A stretch of DNA of 64,000 bases, from assembly GCF_924101635.2 (NCBI RefSeq), contig NZ_CAKMAA020000013.1, positions 36,411-100,410 of the forward strand, given 5' to 3'. Shown here one piece after another: positions 8,557-17,413 of this stretch. The position numbers and the translations under genes were made by a program. The notes beneath the pieces are model-generated. The model saw nothing but the letters and a program-made list of their open reading frames with translations. It was not told the origin of the DNA and made no database searches. The stretch's first letter is position 1; every line of letters begins with the position of its first letter. Source of the DNA: Candidatus Nitrotoga sp. HW29 (GTDB lineage Bacteria > Pseudomonadota > Gammaproteobacteria > Burkholderiales > Gallionellaceae).

Positions 8557-10266
8557 ATGACGAATTTAAAACGTTGCACAATTATTTTTGCATTGTTGCT
8601 GGTCTCTTGTGCGCACGCGTCGCAGCAGGACACGGAGAAGCCCGGGTTTGAAGTTGAAAAGCAAGCGGAATTGCCCAAGCAGGAATTAACTGAACAGGTA
8701 CTCTATGAGTATCTGCTGGGTGAAATGGCCTTGCAGCGCGGACAACCTGAGTTGGCGGCGCAGCTTTATCTAAATTTGGCCAATGCCACGCGTGATCCGC
8801 GCTTGGCGCGCTATGCGGCACATTTGGCTTTTGAGACGCGCCAAATGGACAAAGCGATGTCAGCATTCAATTTGTGGCTGGAAATAGAACCGGATTCACC
8901 GTTGGCAAAACAGGCGCTGATCACCCTGCTGATCAGTGGTGGTAAGCTGGACGAGGCACGTCCCCATCTCGCGAGACTTTTAGCGGCAACGACGGAAAAT
9001 GTCGGAAATATTTTTATGCGGATTTCTCCAATGATTGCGAGTTATCCCGATAAGAATGCAGCATTTGATTTACTTCGTGAACTGGCGTTACCTTATCCGC
9101 GCGTGGCGGAGGCGCGTTGGGCGTTGGCGCAGGTAGCAGAAGTCGCAGGTAAACACGAGTTAGCCTTGGAAGAAGCCCAACAGGCATATGCCTTACGTCC
9201 GGAATGGGATAGTGCCGTGCTACTCAACGCTCAATTGCTGCAGAGTGCGGCGCCACAGCAGGCGTTGGCTTTGCTGAAAAAATATCTTGAGGCTTATCCT
9301 GATACCAAGGAGGTGCGCCTGTTTTATGCTCGCGTGCTCATGGAACAAAAGCAAAATCGAGAGGCGCGTGCAGAATTTCAGCGGTTGCTTAACGCGTATC
9401 CGGATAACGCCGATCTGGCGTTTGCGGTGGGATTGTTGTCGTTGGACATGGGTGAGTTGGATCGTGGTGAGAAAGAATTGCAGCAGGCCCTTACCAATAG
9501 AAAAAAAGATGAAAGCGTCGTGTATTACTACCTTGGCCAGTTGAGTGAAGCGAAGAAGCATGATGAAGAGGCCATGCAGAATTACAGTAAAGTGAAAGAG
9601 GGAGAATATAACTTTTCCTCGCGTTTACGCATGGCATTTTTGACCAATAAATTAGGCAAACTGGATGAGGCGCGAAAGCTCTTGCACAAGACCGTTGCGA
9701 AGAACAATCAGCAGCGGATACAGCTGGTTATGATTGAGGTACAGATTTTACGCGAGGCGCAGCAATTTGAAGCGGCCTATCAGGTATTAATGCTAGGGTT
9801 GGAAAACTTACCCAACCAACCCGACCTGATGTATGAGGCGGGGATGCTGGCGGAAAAGGCCGGGAAGCATGATGCATTCGAACGGATGATGCGAAAATTA
9901 ATTGAGATTGAGCCTGGTTACGCACAAGCTTATAACGCGTTGGGCTATGGTTTGCTGGAGCGCAACGAGCGCATACCCGAGGCGATGAAACTGATAGAAA
10001 AGGCATATCAGCTTGCCCCGGATGATATCGGCATTATTGACAGCATGGGTTTTGGGTATTACCGCTTGGGTGATTTGCCTAAAAGTTTAGAGTTCCTGCG
10101 CCGTGCCTATGCTGCCAATCCGGATCCGGAAATTGCTGCGCATCTTGGCGAAGTGCTGTGGGCTCAGGGTGAACAGGAGCAAGCAAAAAAAACGTGGAGC
10201 GATGCACTAAAGGCTCATCCTGATAGCACAGTGTTGCAGGTGGTTATCAAGAAATTTACGCCTTGA
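8557..10266 (+). CDS. TPR-repeat lipoprotein
   Basis: A 569-residue protein. Residues 1-18 form a lipoprotein signal peptide (hydrophobic IIFALLLVSC, Cys18). The rest is built of helical tetratricopeptide repeats, for example GEMALQRGQPELAAQLYLNL, AAFDLL..., LPNQPDLMYEAGMLAEKAGK and a strong final block (GYGLLERNERIPEAMKLIEK) running to the C-terminus. The protein probably sits on the outer membrane facing the periplasm as a scaffold. It directly precedes lolB, whose TTG start overlaps this gene's stop, so the two are co-translated. A TPR lipoprotein before lolB and ispE is a recurrent betaproteobacterial arrangement, which hints at a role in envelope assembly. Its exact partner is unknown. 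Confidence 0.88.
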   Translation: MTNLKRCTIIFALLLVSCAHASQQDTEKPGFEVEKQAELPKQELTEQVLYEYLLGEMALQRGQPELAAQLYLNLANATRDPRLARYAAHLAFETRQMDKAMSAFNLWLEIEPDSPLAKQALITLLISGGKLDEARPHLARLLAATTENVGNIFMRISPMIASYPDKNAAFDLLRELALPYPRVAEARWALAQVAEVAGKHELALEEAQQAYALRPEWDSAVLLNAQLLQSAAPQQALALLKKYLEAYPDTKEVRLFYARVLMEQKQNREARAEFQRLLNAYPDNADLAFAVGLLSLDMGELDRGEKELQQALTNRKKDESVVYYYLGQLSEAKKHDEEAMQNYSKVKEGEYNFSSRLRMAFLTNKLGKLDEARKLLHKTVAKNNQQRIQLVMIEVQILREAQQFEAAYQVLMLGLENLPNQPDLMYEAGMLAEKAGKHDAFERMMRKLIEIEPGYAQAYNALGYGLLERNERIPEAMKLIEKAYQLAPDDIGIIDSMGFGYYRLGDLPKSLEFLRRAYAANPDPEIAAHLGEVLWAQGEQEQAKKTWSDALKAHPDSTVLQVVIKKFTP

Positions 10267-10826
10267 TACATCGATTATTTTTGGCGTGCCTCCTATTACT
10301 GGGAGGATGTGCAAGTGTACCAACTGTATCCCAGCCCGTTGTGCGACCCGTGCAGTCGGAAAATGTGCCTTTTGTATTGTCTGGGCGAATCGCTGTAAAG
10401 CATGAAGGAGAGAGATCTTCATCCGGAGTGCGTTGGGTGCATCATGCCGAGGCAGATGAAATCCTGCTGCTTGCTCCATTGGGACAGACTGTGGCTCGTA
10501 TTCATAGCGATATGAAGGGTGCAGTGCTGGATATGCCGTTTAAGCATTACGCGGCAAAAGACGCTGATGAATTAACCCAGAAAGTACTGGGTTGGCGTTT
10601 ACCGCTGTCTGGCTTGCGTTACTGGGTGTTGGCGTTGCCGGCACCCAAGAGTGTATTTGACATTGAGCATGATGCTAACGGACAGGTAATGCTGCTAGGC
10701 CAAGATGGCTGGTTGATACGCTATACGCGCTATGCAGCGCAAACATCCGACAGCTTACCGTTACGCATTGCCTTGCAACGTGATGGGCTGGAAATCCAAT
10801 TGCTGATCGATGAATGGGAAATCTAA
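10263..10826 (+). CDS. lolB: Outer-membrane lipoprotein LolB
   Basis: LolB receives lipoproteins from the periplasmic carrier LolA and inserts them into the outer membrane. The 187-residue product has a lipoprotein signal (MIHRLFLACLLLLGGC, Cys16), then the LolB beta-barrel half fold with FVLSGRIAVKHEGERSSSGV near the start and the later LGWRLPLSGLRYWVLALPAP that is diagnostic of the family. The start is TTG at 10263, overlapping the TGA of the TPR gene. The 3' end overlaps the start of ispE by 13 bases. It is the middle gene of a coupled TPR-lolB-ispE operon. Confidence 0.93.
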   Translation: MIHRLFLACLLLLGGCASVPTVSQPVVRPVQSENVPFVLSGRIAVKHEGERSSSGVRWVHHAEADEILLLAPLGQTVARIHSDMKGAVLDMPFKHYAAKDADELTQKVLGWRLPLSGLRYWVLALPAPKSVFDIEHDANGQVMLLGQDGWLIRYTRYAAQTSDSLPLRIALQRDGLEIQLLIDEWEI

Positions 10827-11680
10827 CGAACACTTTAACCCTTCCGGCACCCGCCAAGCTTAATCTTTTTTTGCATGTGGTAGGGCGCAGGATGGATGGT
10901 TATCATCTGCTGCAAACGCTGTTTCGTTTCATTGATTTTAATGACATATTGCACTTCTCACTACGCAAAAATGGGGTAGTGCGCCGTATGAATGCGCTTG
11001 ATGGTGTACCACAGGAACAGGACTTGTGCGTACGTGCCGCACGTCTGCTACAAAAGGAATGCGGTTGCAAATTGGGTGTGGATATAACGCTGGAGAAACG
11101 TATCCCTATGGGCGGTGGTTTGGGGGGCGGAAGTTCGGATGCAGCCACGACACTCCTTGCGCTGAATAATCTATGGAACTTGGAATTGTCGCGTGAACGG
11201 TTGATGGAGATAGGCCTGTCTCTGGGTGCGGATGTACCGGTATTTGTATTTGGTGAAAATGCCTATGCAGAAGGCATAGGCGAGCAATTGCAGGCTTATA
11301 ATGTGCCGGATGCTTGGTATGTGGTGTTGTTCCCGCCAGTGCATGTCGCTACGGCAAAGGTGTTTGCACACTTGGATTTTGCGAACTTGGAATTGACACG
11401 GGATGCGATTTCCCTCAGAATTCGCGGCCTTCCGCTACGGCTACCGCACAACGATCTACAGTCGGTGGTATGTAGCTTATATCCGGAAGTAGCGCGGCAT
11501 ATTGTTTGGCTTGAGCAATTTGCGCAAGCTCGGATGAGTGGATCTGGTGCTTGTGTGTTTGCCGAGTTTGTTACCGAGGCACAGGCACAAGCGGTGTTAG
11601 AACATTTGCCGCCAGATATGCGCGGTATTGTAGCGCGCGGTTTACCGCAGCATCCACTACGGAATTTTACCGTAATGTGA
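10814..11680 (+). CDS. ispE: 4-diphosphocytidyl-2-C-methyl-D-erythritol kinase
   Basis: IspE phosphorylates CDP-methylerythritol in the MEP pathway of isoprenoid synthesis. It is a 288-residue GHMP kinase with the substrate-binding [14 protein letters not shown] near the N-terminus, the ATP-binding glycine loop [17 protein letters not shown] (about 96-112), [11 protein letters not shown], and the C-terminal GHMP motif [11 protein letters not shown]. Its start lies inside the end of lolB, which implies translational coupling. A tRNA-Gln gene follows after 13 bases, the usual order in betaproteobacteria. Confidence 0.96.
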   Translation: MGNLTNTLTLPAPAKLNLFLHVVGRRMDGYHLLQTLFRFIDFNDILHFSLRKNGVVRRMNALDGVPQEQDLCVRAARLLQKECGCKLGVDITLEKRIPMGGGLGGGSSDAATTLLALNNLWNLELSRERLMEIGLSLGADVPVFVFGENAYAEGIGEQLQAYNVPDAWYVVLFPPVHVATAKVFAHLDFANLELTRDAISLRIRGLPLRLPHNDLQSVVCSLYPEVARHIVWLEQFAQARMSGSGACVFAEFVTEAQAQAVLEHLPPDMRGIVARGLPQHPLRNFTVM

Positions 11681-11693
11681 AATGCAAGATTAT

Positions 11694-11768
11694 TGGGGAG
11701 TCGCCAAGTGGTAAGGCACCGGATTTTGATTCCGGCATTCGTAGGTTCGATCCCTACCTCCCCAGCCA
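11694..11768 (+). tRNA. tRNA-Gln (anticodon TTG)
   Basis: The acceptor stem TGGGGAG (11694-11700) pairs with CTCCCCA (11758-11764), followed by discriminator G and an encoded CCA (11766-11768). The anticodon stem CCGGA/TCCGG encloses the loop TTTTGAT with anticodon TTG at 11726-11728, decoding CAA. The T arm contains GTTCGATCC. It is close to other proteobacterial glutamine tRNAs. It lies between ispE and prs and is probably processed from their joint transcript. Confidence 0.97.
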
Positions 11769-11823
11769 GTTGAAGGATGTTGTTTGCTTGGGGCGCTTGC
11801 GCCCATTTTTATTTAAGGGGAGC

Positions 11824-12777
11824 ATGGTGTCCAACGACAGCTTGATGGTGTTCACCGGTAATGCCAATCCTAAGCTTGCGCAATATGTAGTACAGCACCT
11901 TAACATTCAACTTGGGCGAGCCACCGTTGGCCGTTTTTCAGACGGCGAGGTGATGATAGAAATCCTCGACAACGTGCGCGGCAAAGACGTATTCGTTCTG
12001 CAATCAACATGCGCCCCAACCAACGATAGTTTAATGGAAGTGCTAGTCATGGTGGATGCGCTTAAACGTGCTTCCGCTGGACGTATTATTGCTGCGCTAC
12101 CCTATTTTGGCTATGCACGGCAGGATCGACGCCCGCGTTCCGCGCGCGTGGCGATTACGGCCAAAGTGGTGGCGAACATGCTTAGCGGTGTTGGCGTGGA
12201 TCGTGTTCTCACCATGGATTTGCATTCCGATCAGATCCAGGGTTTTTTCGATATCCCCGTAGACAATATTTATGCCAGCCCGATTTTGTTGGCAGATGTG
12301 TGGAAGCATGATTACAAAAATCTGGTGGTGGTCTCGCCGGACGTGGGCGGCGTAGTACGCGCACGGGCATTAGCCAAGCGTTTGGAAGCCGACCTCACCA
12401 TTATTGACAAGCGTCGCCCCAAGCCTAACGTGGCCAAGGTGATGAACATCATTGGTGAAGTGGTAGACCGAACCTGTTTGATTATGGATGACCTGGTCGA
12501 TACCGGGAATACCTTATGCGAAGCTGCGGATGCACTGAAAGCCAAGGGTGCCGAGAAAGTGGTGGCATATTGCACACACCCGGTGCTGTCCGGTTTGGCG
12601 ATTGAGCGTATAGAAAATTCCGCAATAGATGAATTGGTCGTGACGGACACGATCCCGCTGAGTATTGAGGCGACAGCTTGCAAGCGTATTCGCCAGTTGA
12701 GTGTGGCTGAGCTGTTGGCCGAAACAATTCGACGTATTCATGCGGAAGAATCCGTCAGCTCATTATTTATGGAATAG
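11824..12777 (+). CDS. prs: Ribose-phosphate pyrophosphokinase
   Basis: Prs makes phosphoribosyl pyrophosphate from ribose-5-phosphate and ATP for nucleotide, histidine, tryptophan and NAD synthesis. I set the start at ATG 11824, preceded by AAGGGG, which gives 317 residues and the family N-terminus ([13 protein letters not shown]). A longer frame upstream would read through the tRNA. Motifs are [11 protein letters not shown], the flexible-loop region [24 protein letters not shown], the signature [17 protein letters not shown], and the PRPP loop [13 protein letters not shown]. It forms a hexamer in the cytoplasm. Confidence 0.96.
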   Translation: MVSNDSLMVFTGNANPKLAQYVVQHLNIQLGRATVGRFSDGEVMIEILDNVRGKDVFVLQSTCAPTNDSLMEVLVMVDALKRASAGRIIAALPYFGYARQDRRPRSARVAITAKVVANMLSGVGVDRVLTMDLHSDQIQGFFDIPVDNIYASPILLADVWKHDYKNLVVVSPDVGGVVRARALAKRLEADLTIIDKRRPKPNVAKVMNIIGEVVDRTCLIMDDLVDTGNTLCEAADALKAKGAEKVVAYCTHPVLSGLAIERIENSAIDELVVTDTIPLSIEATACKRIRQLSVAELLAETIRRIHAEESVSSLFME

Positions 12778-12860
12778 TTTTTGCGGCTGTCATGTTGACT
12801 GCCGCGTAACCTGGAATCGCCTGGTCGCGGGTGATTCCGAATTTGAAGTGGAGAAATAAA

Positions 12861-13520
12861 ATGAAAATCGAACTAAGCGCAATATCCCGCAAAGCGCAAG
12901 GAACGGGTGCGAGCCGCCGTCTGCGCAAGTCTGGCCGTGTGCCTGGCATCGTGTATGGTGGCGTTGAGCCTGCGCTGATTGATCTTGATCACAACAACCT
13001 GTATCACAGCCTGCGCAAGGAAGCGTTTCACGCTTCCATCTTGACACTTGATTTGGACGGCAAAAAAGAACAAGTACTGTTGCGCGATTTTCAGATGCAT
13101 CCCTTTCGTCAACAAGTGCAACATATCGATTTTCAGCGTGTAGAAGCAAACAAGAAGATCCATATGAAAGTGCCATTGCACTTTTTAAATGCCGATATCG
13201 CCCCGGGGGTGAAGCTGAACGGCGGTATCATTTCTCACGTGATGAATGATCTGAATGTTGCTTGCTTGCCGGCTGATTTGCCCGAATTTATCGAGGTCGA
13301 TCTCTCTACGTTAGCACTAAATCATTCCGTCCATGTTTCCGATCTCAACTTCCCTAAAGGTGTAGAAGCGGCTGGTATCCATATTGGAGATGCCGTAGTG
13401 GCCACTGTTCAGGTACCGCGTGGTGCGATTGAAGCGGAAGCGCTGGCCGCGGCTGAAGCTGCCGCCGCTGCTGCCGGGGATGGGAAAGCTGCGGCAAAAC
13501 CTGCAGCGAAATCTAAATAG
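12861..13520 (+). CDS. rplY: 50S ribosomal protein L25/CTC family
   Basis: A 219-residue long form of bL25, which binds 5S rRNA; the two-domain version (TL5/CTC type) is usual in betaproteobacteria. ATG 12861 is preceded by GTGGAG. The N-terminal 5S-binding domain has [20 protein letters not shown] and [20 protein letters not shown]. The C-terminal beta domain runs to about residue 190, followed by an Ala/Lys-rich tail. The prs-rplY-pth order is standard. A perfect palindromic terminator follows the stop. Confidence 0.96.
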   Translation: MKIELSAISRKAQGTGASRRLRKSGRVPGIVYGGVEPALIDLDHNNLYHSLRKEAFHASILTLDLDGKKEQVLLRDFQMHPFRQQVQHIDFQRVEANKKIHMKVPLHFLNADIAPGVKLNGGIISHVMNDLNVACLPADLPEFIEVDLSTLALNHSVHVSDLNFPKGVEAAGIHIGDAVVATVQVPRGAIEAEALAAAEAAAAAAGDGKAAAKPAAKSK

Positions 13521-13536
13521 TATTAGTATTACCATT

Positions 13537-13576
13537 AAAAACCCGCCATGCACTTTAAAGTGCATGGCGGGTTTTT
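13537..13576. terminator. Perfect 20-bp palindrome after rplY
   Basis: AAAAACCCGCCATGCACTTT is followed directly by its exact reverse complement, a 20-bp stem that closes to a tight loop when transcribed and ends in a T run. It works as an intrinsic terminator in either direction. It sits 16 bases after the rplY stop and 40 bases before the pth start. Confidence 0.9.
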
Positions 13577-13616
13577 AACATGTTGTGAACGGTTTTTCAC
13601 ATGGTGTAAACTAAAA

Positions 13617-14192
13617 ATGAGTGAAATCAAGTTAATTGTCGGGTTGGGTAATCCCGGTCGTGAATATGATTTCACCCGGCATAACGCTGGATTCTGGTGG
13701 CTAGACACGTTTGCGCGCATGTATCCATTCACGTTCAAGCCTGAAAGCAAATTCCACGGTCTGGTCGCGCGCGGCCAGCTGCAGAGTCGTGAATTATTTT
13801 TGCTCAAGCCGCAAACCTTTATGAATATCAGTGGTCGTGCAGTAGGAGCGCTGGCACAATTTTATAAAATCGAACCCCGACACATTCTGGTTGTGCATGA
13901 TGAGCTTGATTTGCCGCCGGGCAGCGCCAAGCTTAAACTCGGCGGCGGTCATGGCGGACACAATGGCTTGAAGGACATTTTTGCACATCTGGGCACACGT
14001 GATTTTTGGCGGCTGCGCATCGGCATTGGTCATCCGGGTGAACGTGCGAATGTTGTTGATTATGTTTTGAATGCACCGCGCCGTGAAGAAATGGTGCTAA
14101 TCGAACATGCCATGCAGCGTTCATTGGATGTGATTCCCCTGATAGTTGACGGCAAGCTGGAAGCGGCAATGTTAAAGTTGCACAGTAATTAA
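13617..14192 (+). CDS. pth: Peptidyl-tRNA hydrolase
   Basis: Pth frees tRNA from peptidyl-tRNA that has dropped off ribosomes. The ATG at 13617 gives a 191-residue protein with the family N-terminus [20 protein letters not shown]; the conserved Asn and catalytic His are in [11 protein letters not shown], followed by [24 protein letters not shown] and [12 protein letters not shown]. An upstream in-frame ATG lies inside the terminator palindrome and is rejected. The ribosome-binding site before 13617 is weak (AAACTAAAA). Confidence 0.96.
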   Translation: MSEIKLIVGLGNPGREYDFTRHNAGFWWLDTFARMYPFTFKPESKFHGLVARGQLQSRELFLLKPQTFMNISGRAVGALAQFYKIEPRHILVVHDELDLPPGSAKLKLGGGHGGHNGLKDIFAHLGTRDFWRLRIGIGHPGERANVVDYVLNAPRREEMVLIEHAMQRSLDVIPLIVDGKLEAAMLKLHSN

Positions 14193-14207
14193 AATTAAGG
14201 AATATTC

Positions 14208-15299
14208 ATGAGTCTGAAATGCGGAATCGTCGGTCTGCCCAATGTAGGCAAGTCCACCCTGTTCAATGCGCTCACCAAGGCGGGTATAGCGGCGGAGAAC
14301 TACCCGTTCTGTACGATTGAGCCCAATGTCGGTATTGTGGAAGTCCCGGATGCGCGGATGCAGGCGCTGGCTGATATCGTCAAACCGCAGAAAATGCAAT
14401 ACGCCATCACCGAGTTCGTGGACATCGCCGGGTTAGTGGCCGGAGCATCCAAGGGCGAAGGCTTGGGCAACCAGTTCCTCGCCAACATTCGTGAGACCGA
14501 TGGTATTTTGAATGTGGTACGCTGTTTTGAAGACGACAATGTCATTCACGTGGCGGGCAAGGTTGATCCGATTTCAGATATTGAAACAATCGTAACGGAA
14601 CTGGCGCTGGCGGATATGACAACGGTGGAAAAAGCCCAGTTGCGCAACTCCAAGGCTGCACGTTCCGGTGACAAAGAAGCCGCTAAATTTGGTGAACTGT
14701 TGGATCAGGTTGCCGCCCATTTAAATCAAGGCAAACCTGCGCGCATGATGAAGCTGGACGCGGCGCAGATCGCCTCGCTTAAGCCGCTGTGCCTGCTCAC
14801 GATCAAGCCTGCCATGTACGTGGCTAACGTGGCTGAAGATGGTTTCAAAAATAATCCATTATTGACGCGACTGGAAGAATTCGCCGCGCGTGAAGGTGCG
14901 CCGGTAGTAGTGATTTGCGCAGCGCTGGAATCAGAAATTTCAGAGCTTTCAGATGAAGATAAAAAAGAATTTTTGGCCGATATCGGTTTGACAGAGCCCG
15001 GTCTGAATCGACTGATTCGCGTGGCATATAAACTGTTAGGTTTGCAAACCTACTTTACCGCCGGAGTGAAAGAGGTACGCGCCTGGACGATACATATCGG
15101 CGATACCGCACCGCAGGCAGCGGGTGTTATTCATAATGACTTCGAGCATGGCTTTATTCGCGCCGAAGTGATCAGTTATGAGGATTTTGTTGCCTGCAAG
15201 GGCGAGGCGGGTGCAAAAGAGAAGGGAAAGATGCGGTTGGAAGGCAAGGATTATTTGGTACAGGACGGCGATGTGATGCACTTCCGCTTCAACGTGTAA
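14208..15299 (+). CDS. ychF: Redox-regulated ribosome-binding ATPase YchF
   Basis: YchF (Ola1 family) is an Obg-class P-loop protein that hydrolyses ATP and binds ribosomes. The 363-residue length is normal. Motifs: G1 [14 protein letters not shown], switch [13 protein letters not shown]3 [20 protein letters not shown], a coiled coil in the middle, and a C-terminal TGS domain ([17 protein letters not shown], ending MHFRFNV). AAGGAA precedes the ATG. It follows pth by 15 bases, an arrangement conserved across proteobacteria, and ends at a strong terminator. Confidence 0.97.
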   Translation: MSLKCGIVGLPNVGKSTLFNALTKAGIAAENYPFCTIEPNVGIVEVPDARMQALADIVKPQKMQYAITEFVDIAGLVAGASKGEGLGNQFLANIRETDGILNVVRCFEDDNVIHVAGKVDPISDIETIVTELALADMTTVEKAQLRNSKAARSGDKEAAKFGELLDQVAAHLNQGKPARMMKLDAAQIASLKPLCLLTIKPAMYVANVAEDGFKNNPLLTRLEEFAAREGAPVVVICAALESEISELSDEDKKEFLADIGLTEPGLNRLIRVAYKLLGLQTYFTAGVKEVRAWTIHIGDTAPQAAGVIHNDFEHGFIRAEVISYEDFVACKGEAGAKEKGKMRLEGKDYLVQDGDVMHFRFNV

Positions 15300-15338
15300 A
15301 CTATTTTTGATGTTTCATGGCCTGAGACAACAAAACAA

Positions 15339-15370
15339 ATAAAAAACCCCGCTAATGCGGGGTTTTTTAT
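15339..15370 (+). terminator. Intrinsic terminator after ychF
   Basis: A 14-bp stem (ATAAAAAACCCCGC / GCGGGGTTTTTTAT) with a TAAT loop and a T run, 40 bases after the ychF stop. It closes the housekeeping operon and, read from the other strand, could also stop transcripts of the minus-strand gene that ends at 15471. Confidence 0.92.
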
Positions 15371-15470
15371 TCTTGTCGTTTTTCTTTGTTTTGGGGCACC
15401 TCATAAACCACTTTGACGCTGTAGTGTGTGAATGGTCGGTCTTAAGGGATTGAAAAAACTTTAAGGCAAA

Positions 15471-17225
15471 TCAAATCGGCGCACACATGACCACCCCCTC
15501 ATTGATCCAGCCGCGTATGACAACTTCCTGAATGGCTGCAGCACTACTGGAAAGACGGTGGTTGCTATCGACACCGCGGGCAAAGCCATTGTTATAGGCC
15601 CGATAGATCGGCGTTGTCCCGGTCGGACAGGTACCATTGGTCGGTAGGGTTGAAATGAAATCCAGGCTTTCGAAATTCCAGCGCTTCTGCGTGACGGGCG
15701 TGATGGTTTGAAGTTGTTTCAGGCCATCACATTCAGTGCCCGCCAATGTATAGAAATGTGAATTGGGGCCGGGAACCTGGCTGCCGTAGAAGCGGCAAGC
15801 GGGCGTACTGCCGCCCGACTTGAAACTATTGCCGGTGCGAACCCAGCCGGGCCCTGCACTCCCTCCATCGATGCCCGCAGCTTCACCAGCGTCAGCGGTA
15901 ATGAAATAATGATCCAGGTTGGTGTTATAGAATTCAACGACGGGCACACTGGCAGAGGCTCCGTTCAGGATATAGCGGGCCAGAACGGCACTCGTCGCAT
16001 CCTGTCCCGCAACGAGCAAACGAGAGTTGGTATCGAGCGCCAGCGCGCTGACGCTCGACATGCCGGGCAACGGAAACGCTCCGCCGATGCCAAAGTTGGT
16101 ATCCAGACTGTTATTCGGAAGCAGGCGATACAGCGCAGCCGAACTCGTTTGGGTTTGGCTATCGTAACGGTTGCGCGCTATCAACACACTGGCATCGGGC
16201 AGCGCAGCAAAATTCCAAGTGTGAGAACTTTGATCCGCCAACAAATTATTCGTCCCGATCAGCATGCCATTGCTGGCAATCCGAATCGCGAGCAGCGATC
16301 CGCTAAACGAACCGGGAAGTCTGTTGCTAATGCCAGCCAACAGAGAGCCATCGCTTAACGAGAGCAAAGAGAATGGTGTGCCACCAAAGGAGAATGGTTC
16401 GGCAAAAGCATAGATAAACTGACCGCTCGTCCCGAACGAAGTTACCGGCGATCCATGCGAATCGACCTTATAGAGACGCAGACTTTGAGTGGTCAGCACA
16501 GCAAAGACAACCGAGCCGTCGCCAAGCAAAGCCATATCCGCATACATTGAATTCTCCTCGGCAGGTAAGGGGAATTCAGTTTTACCGCCTGTGCCAAAAC
16601 TTGGGTCAGGCGTGCCATCCGGCATGATTTGCTGCAAAATGGCATTTCCGCCTGATGTTGTTCCGTACAGCAAGCGTCCATCTGGACGAATGCTCAACGC
16701 AATATCCGTATTGGTCCACGATGGTGCCGCGAGAGTGGGGGCGAATCCGGCGTTGAGCATTCCGGCTGCGTCAAGTTGAAACGCTGTAACGGTACCGAAC
16801 GGGATAGTAGACCCGATCCCGGCTCCAGCTACGACCGTTATTGCGCCGCTTACTTGTGCAGCTGCACGCACCCTACCCTTGAATCTGAGGTATTGCCTCG
16901 GCGTCACGCGTCCGTTCGTTCCGAATGAGGCGTCGGGAGAGCCACTTGTCGTCAGGCGCTCAAGCAAATAATCAGGGATCGCGTCAACAACTGAGCCACC
17001 TGCAAGCACAATTTTTCCCGAAGATTCAACCAATACCGTATCAACCTTGTAGTAGCTCGACGGCACTCCGATGTGCGCGATGCCGTTGTTTCCGAACGAA
17101 CTATCAAGCACCGGTGCTGCGTGCGCTTCAAACATCGTGGTATGAAATGCGAAGAGCGCAAAAAATATCGTGAATATTTTTTTAGTTGCTACCGTTTCTG
17201 ATACTTTTAGCAAGCGTGACATCAT
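15471..17225 (-). CDS. Secreted delta-60 repeat protein with C-terminal DUF5648 domain
   Basis: The start is set at 17225, where AAGGAAAGA precedes ATG-ATG; a longer open frame upstream runs into the neighbouring gene. The 584-residue product has a signal peptide (about 1-37, FTIFFALFAFHTTMFEAHA). It then has repeats marked by DSSFGNNG, DASFGTNG, DPSFGTGG, VTSFGTSG and DTNFGIGG, the hallmark of the delta-60 repeat that folds as a beta-propeller. The last 150 residues match DUF5648 (VEFYNTNLDHYFITAD, then CRFYG, SHFYT, YRAYNNG and a Cys near the end). It is probably extracellular or surface-bound and may bind glycan or protein. No enzyme motif is seen. Confidence 0.85.
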   Translation of the reverse strand: MMSRLLKVSETVATKKIFTIFFALFAFHTTMFEAHAAPVLDSSFGNNGIAHIGVPSSYYKVDTVLVESSGKIVLAGGSVVDAIPDYLLERLTTSGSPDASFGTNGRVTPRQYLRFKGRVRAAAQVSGAITVVAGAGIGSTIPFGTVTAFQLDAAGMLNAGFAPTLAAPSWTNTDIALSIRPDGRLLYGTTSGGNAILQQIMPDGTPDPSFGTGGKTEFPLPAEENSMYADMALLGDGSVVFAVLTTQSLRLYKVDSHGSPVTSFGTSGQFIYAFAEPFSFGGTPFSLLSLSDGSLLAGISNRLPGSFSGSLLAIRIASNGMLIGTNNLLADQSSHTWNFAALPDASVLIARNRYDSQTQTSSAALYRLLPNNSLDTNFGIGGAFPLPGMSSVSALALDTNSRLLVAGQDATSAVLARYILNGASASVPVVEFYNTNLDHYFITADAGEAAGIDGGSAGPGWVRTGNSFKSGGSTPACRFYGSQVPGPNSHFYTLAGTECDGLKQLQTITPVTQKRWNFESLDFISTLPTNGTCPTGTTPIYRAYNNGFARGVDSNHRLSSSAAAIQEVVIRGWINEGVVMCAPI

Positions 17226-17413
17226 TCTTTCCTTTATCAATATGGAACCACAGTGGTAACCGGAAATGTCCTTTATGAAGGTGCTTTGGCAAGGACTAAA
17301 TGGCGGATAGGTTGTGAACGTCCAGTTTTTTATGGCATTCAACGCAATGCCGAGCTGAGTTTTATTGTTTGATAGCGCTGAGCAATTAATACATTTTTGA
17401 TGGTACTTCTGGC

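Noticed and set aside
10903..11148. Minus-strand frames opposite ispE and lolB
   Set aside because: Shadows of well-supported genes; no motifs.
11551..11823. Upstream extension of the prs frame to 11551
   Set aside because: It would translate the end of ispE and the whole tRNA-Gln gene; ATG 11824 with AAGGGG gives the normal Prs N-terminus.
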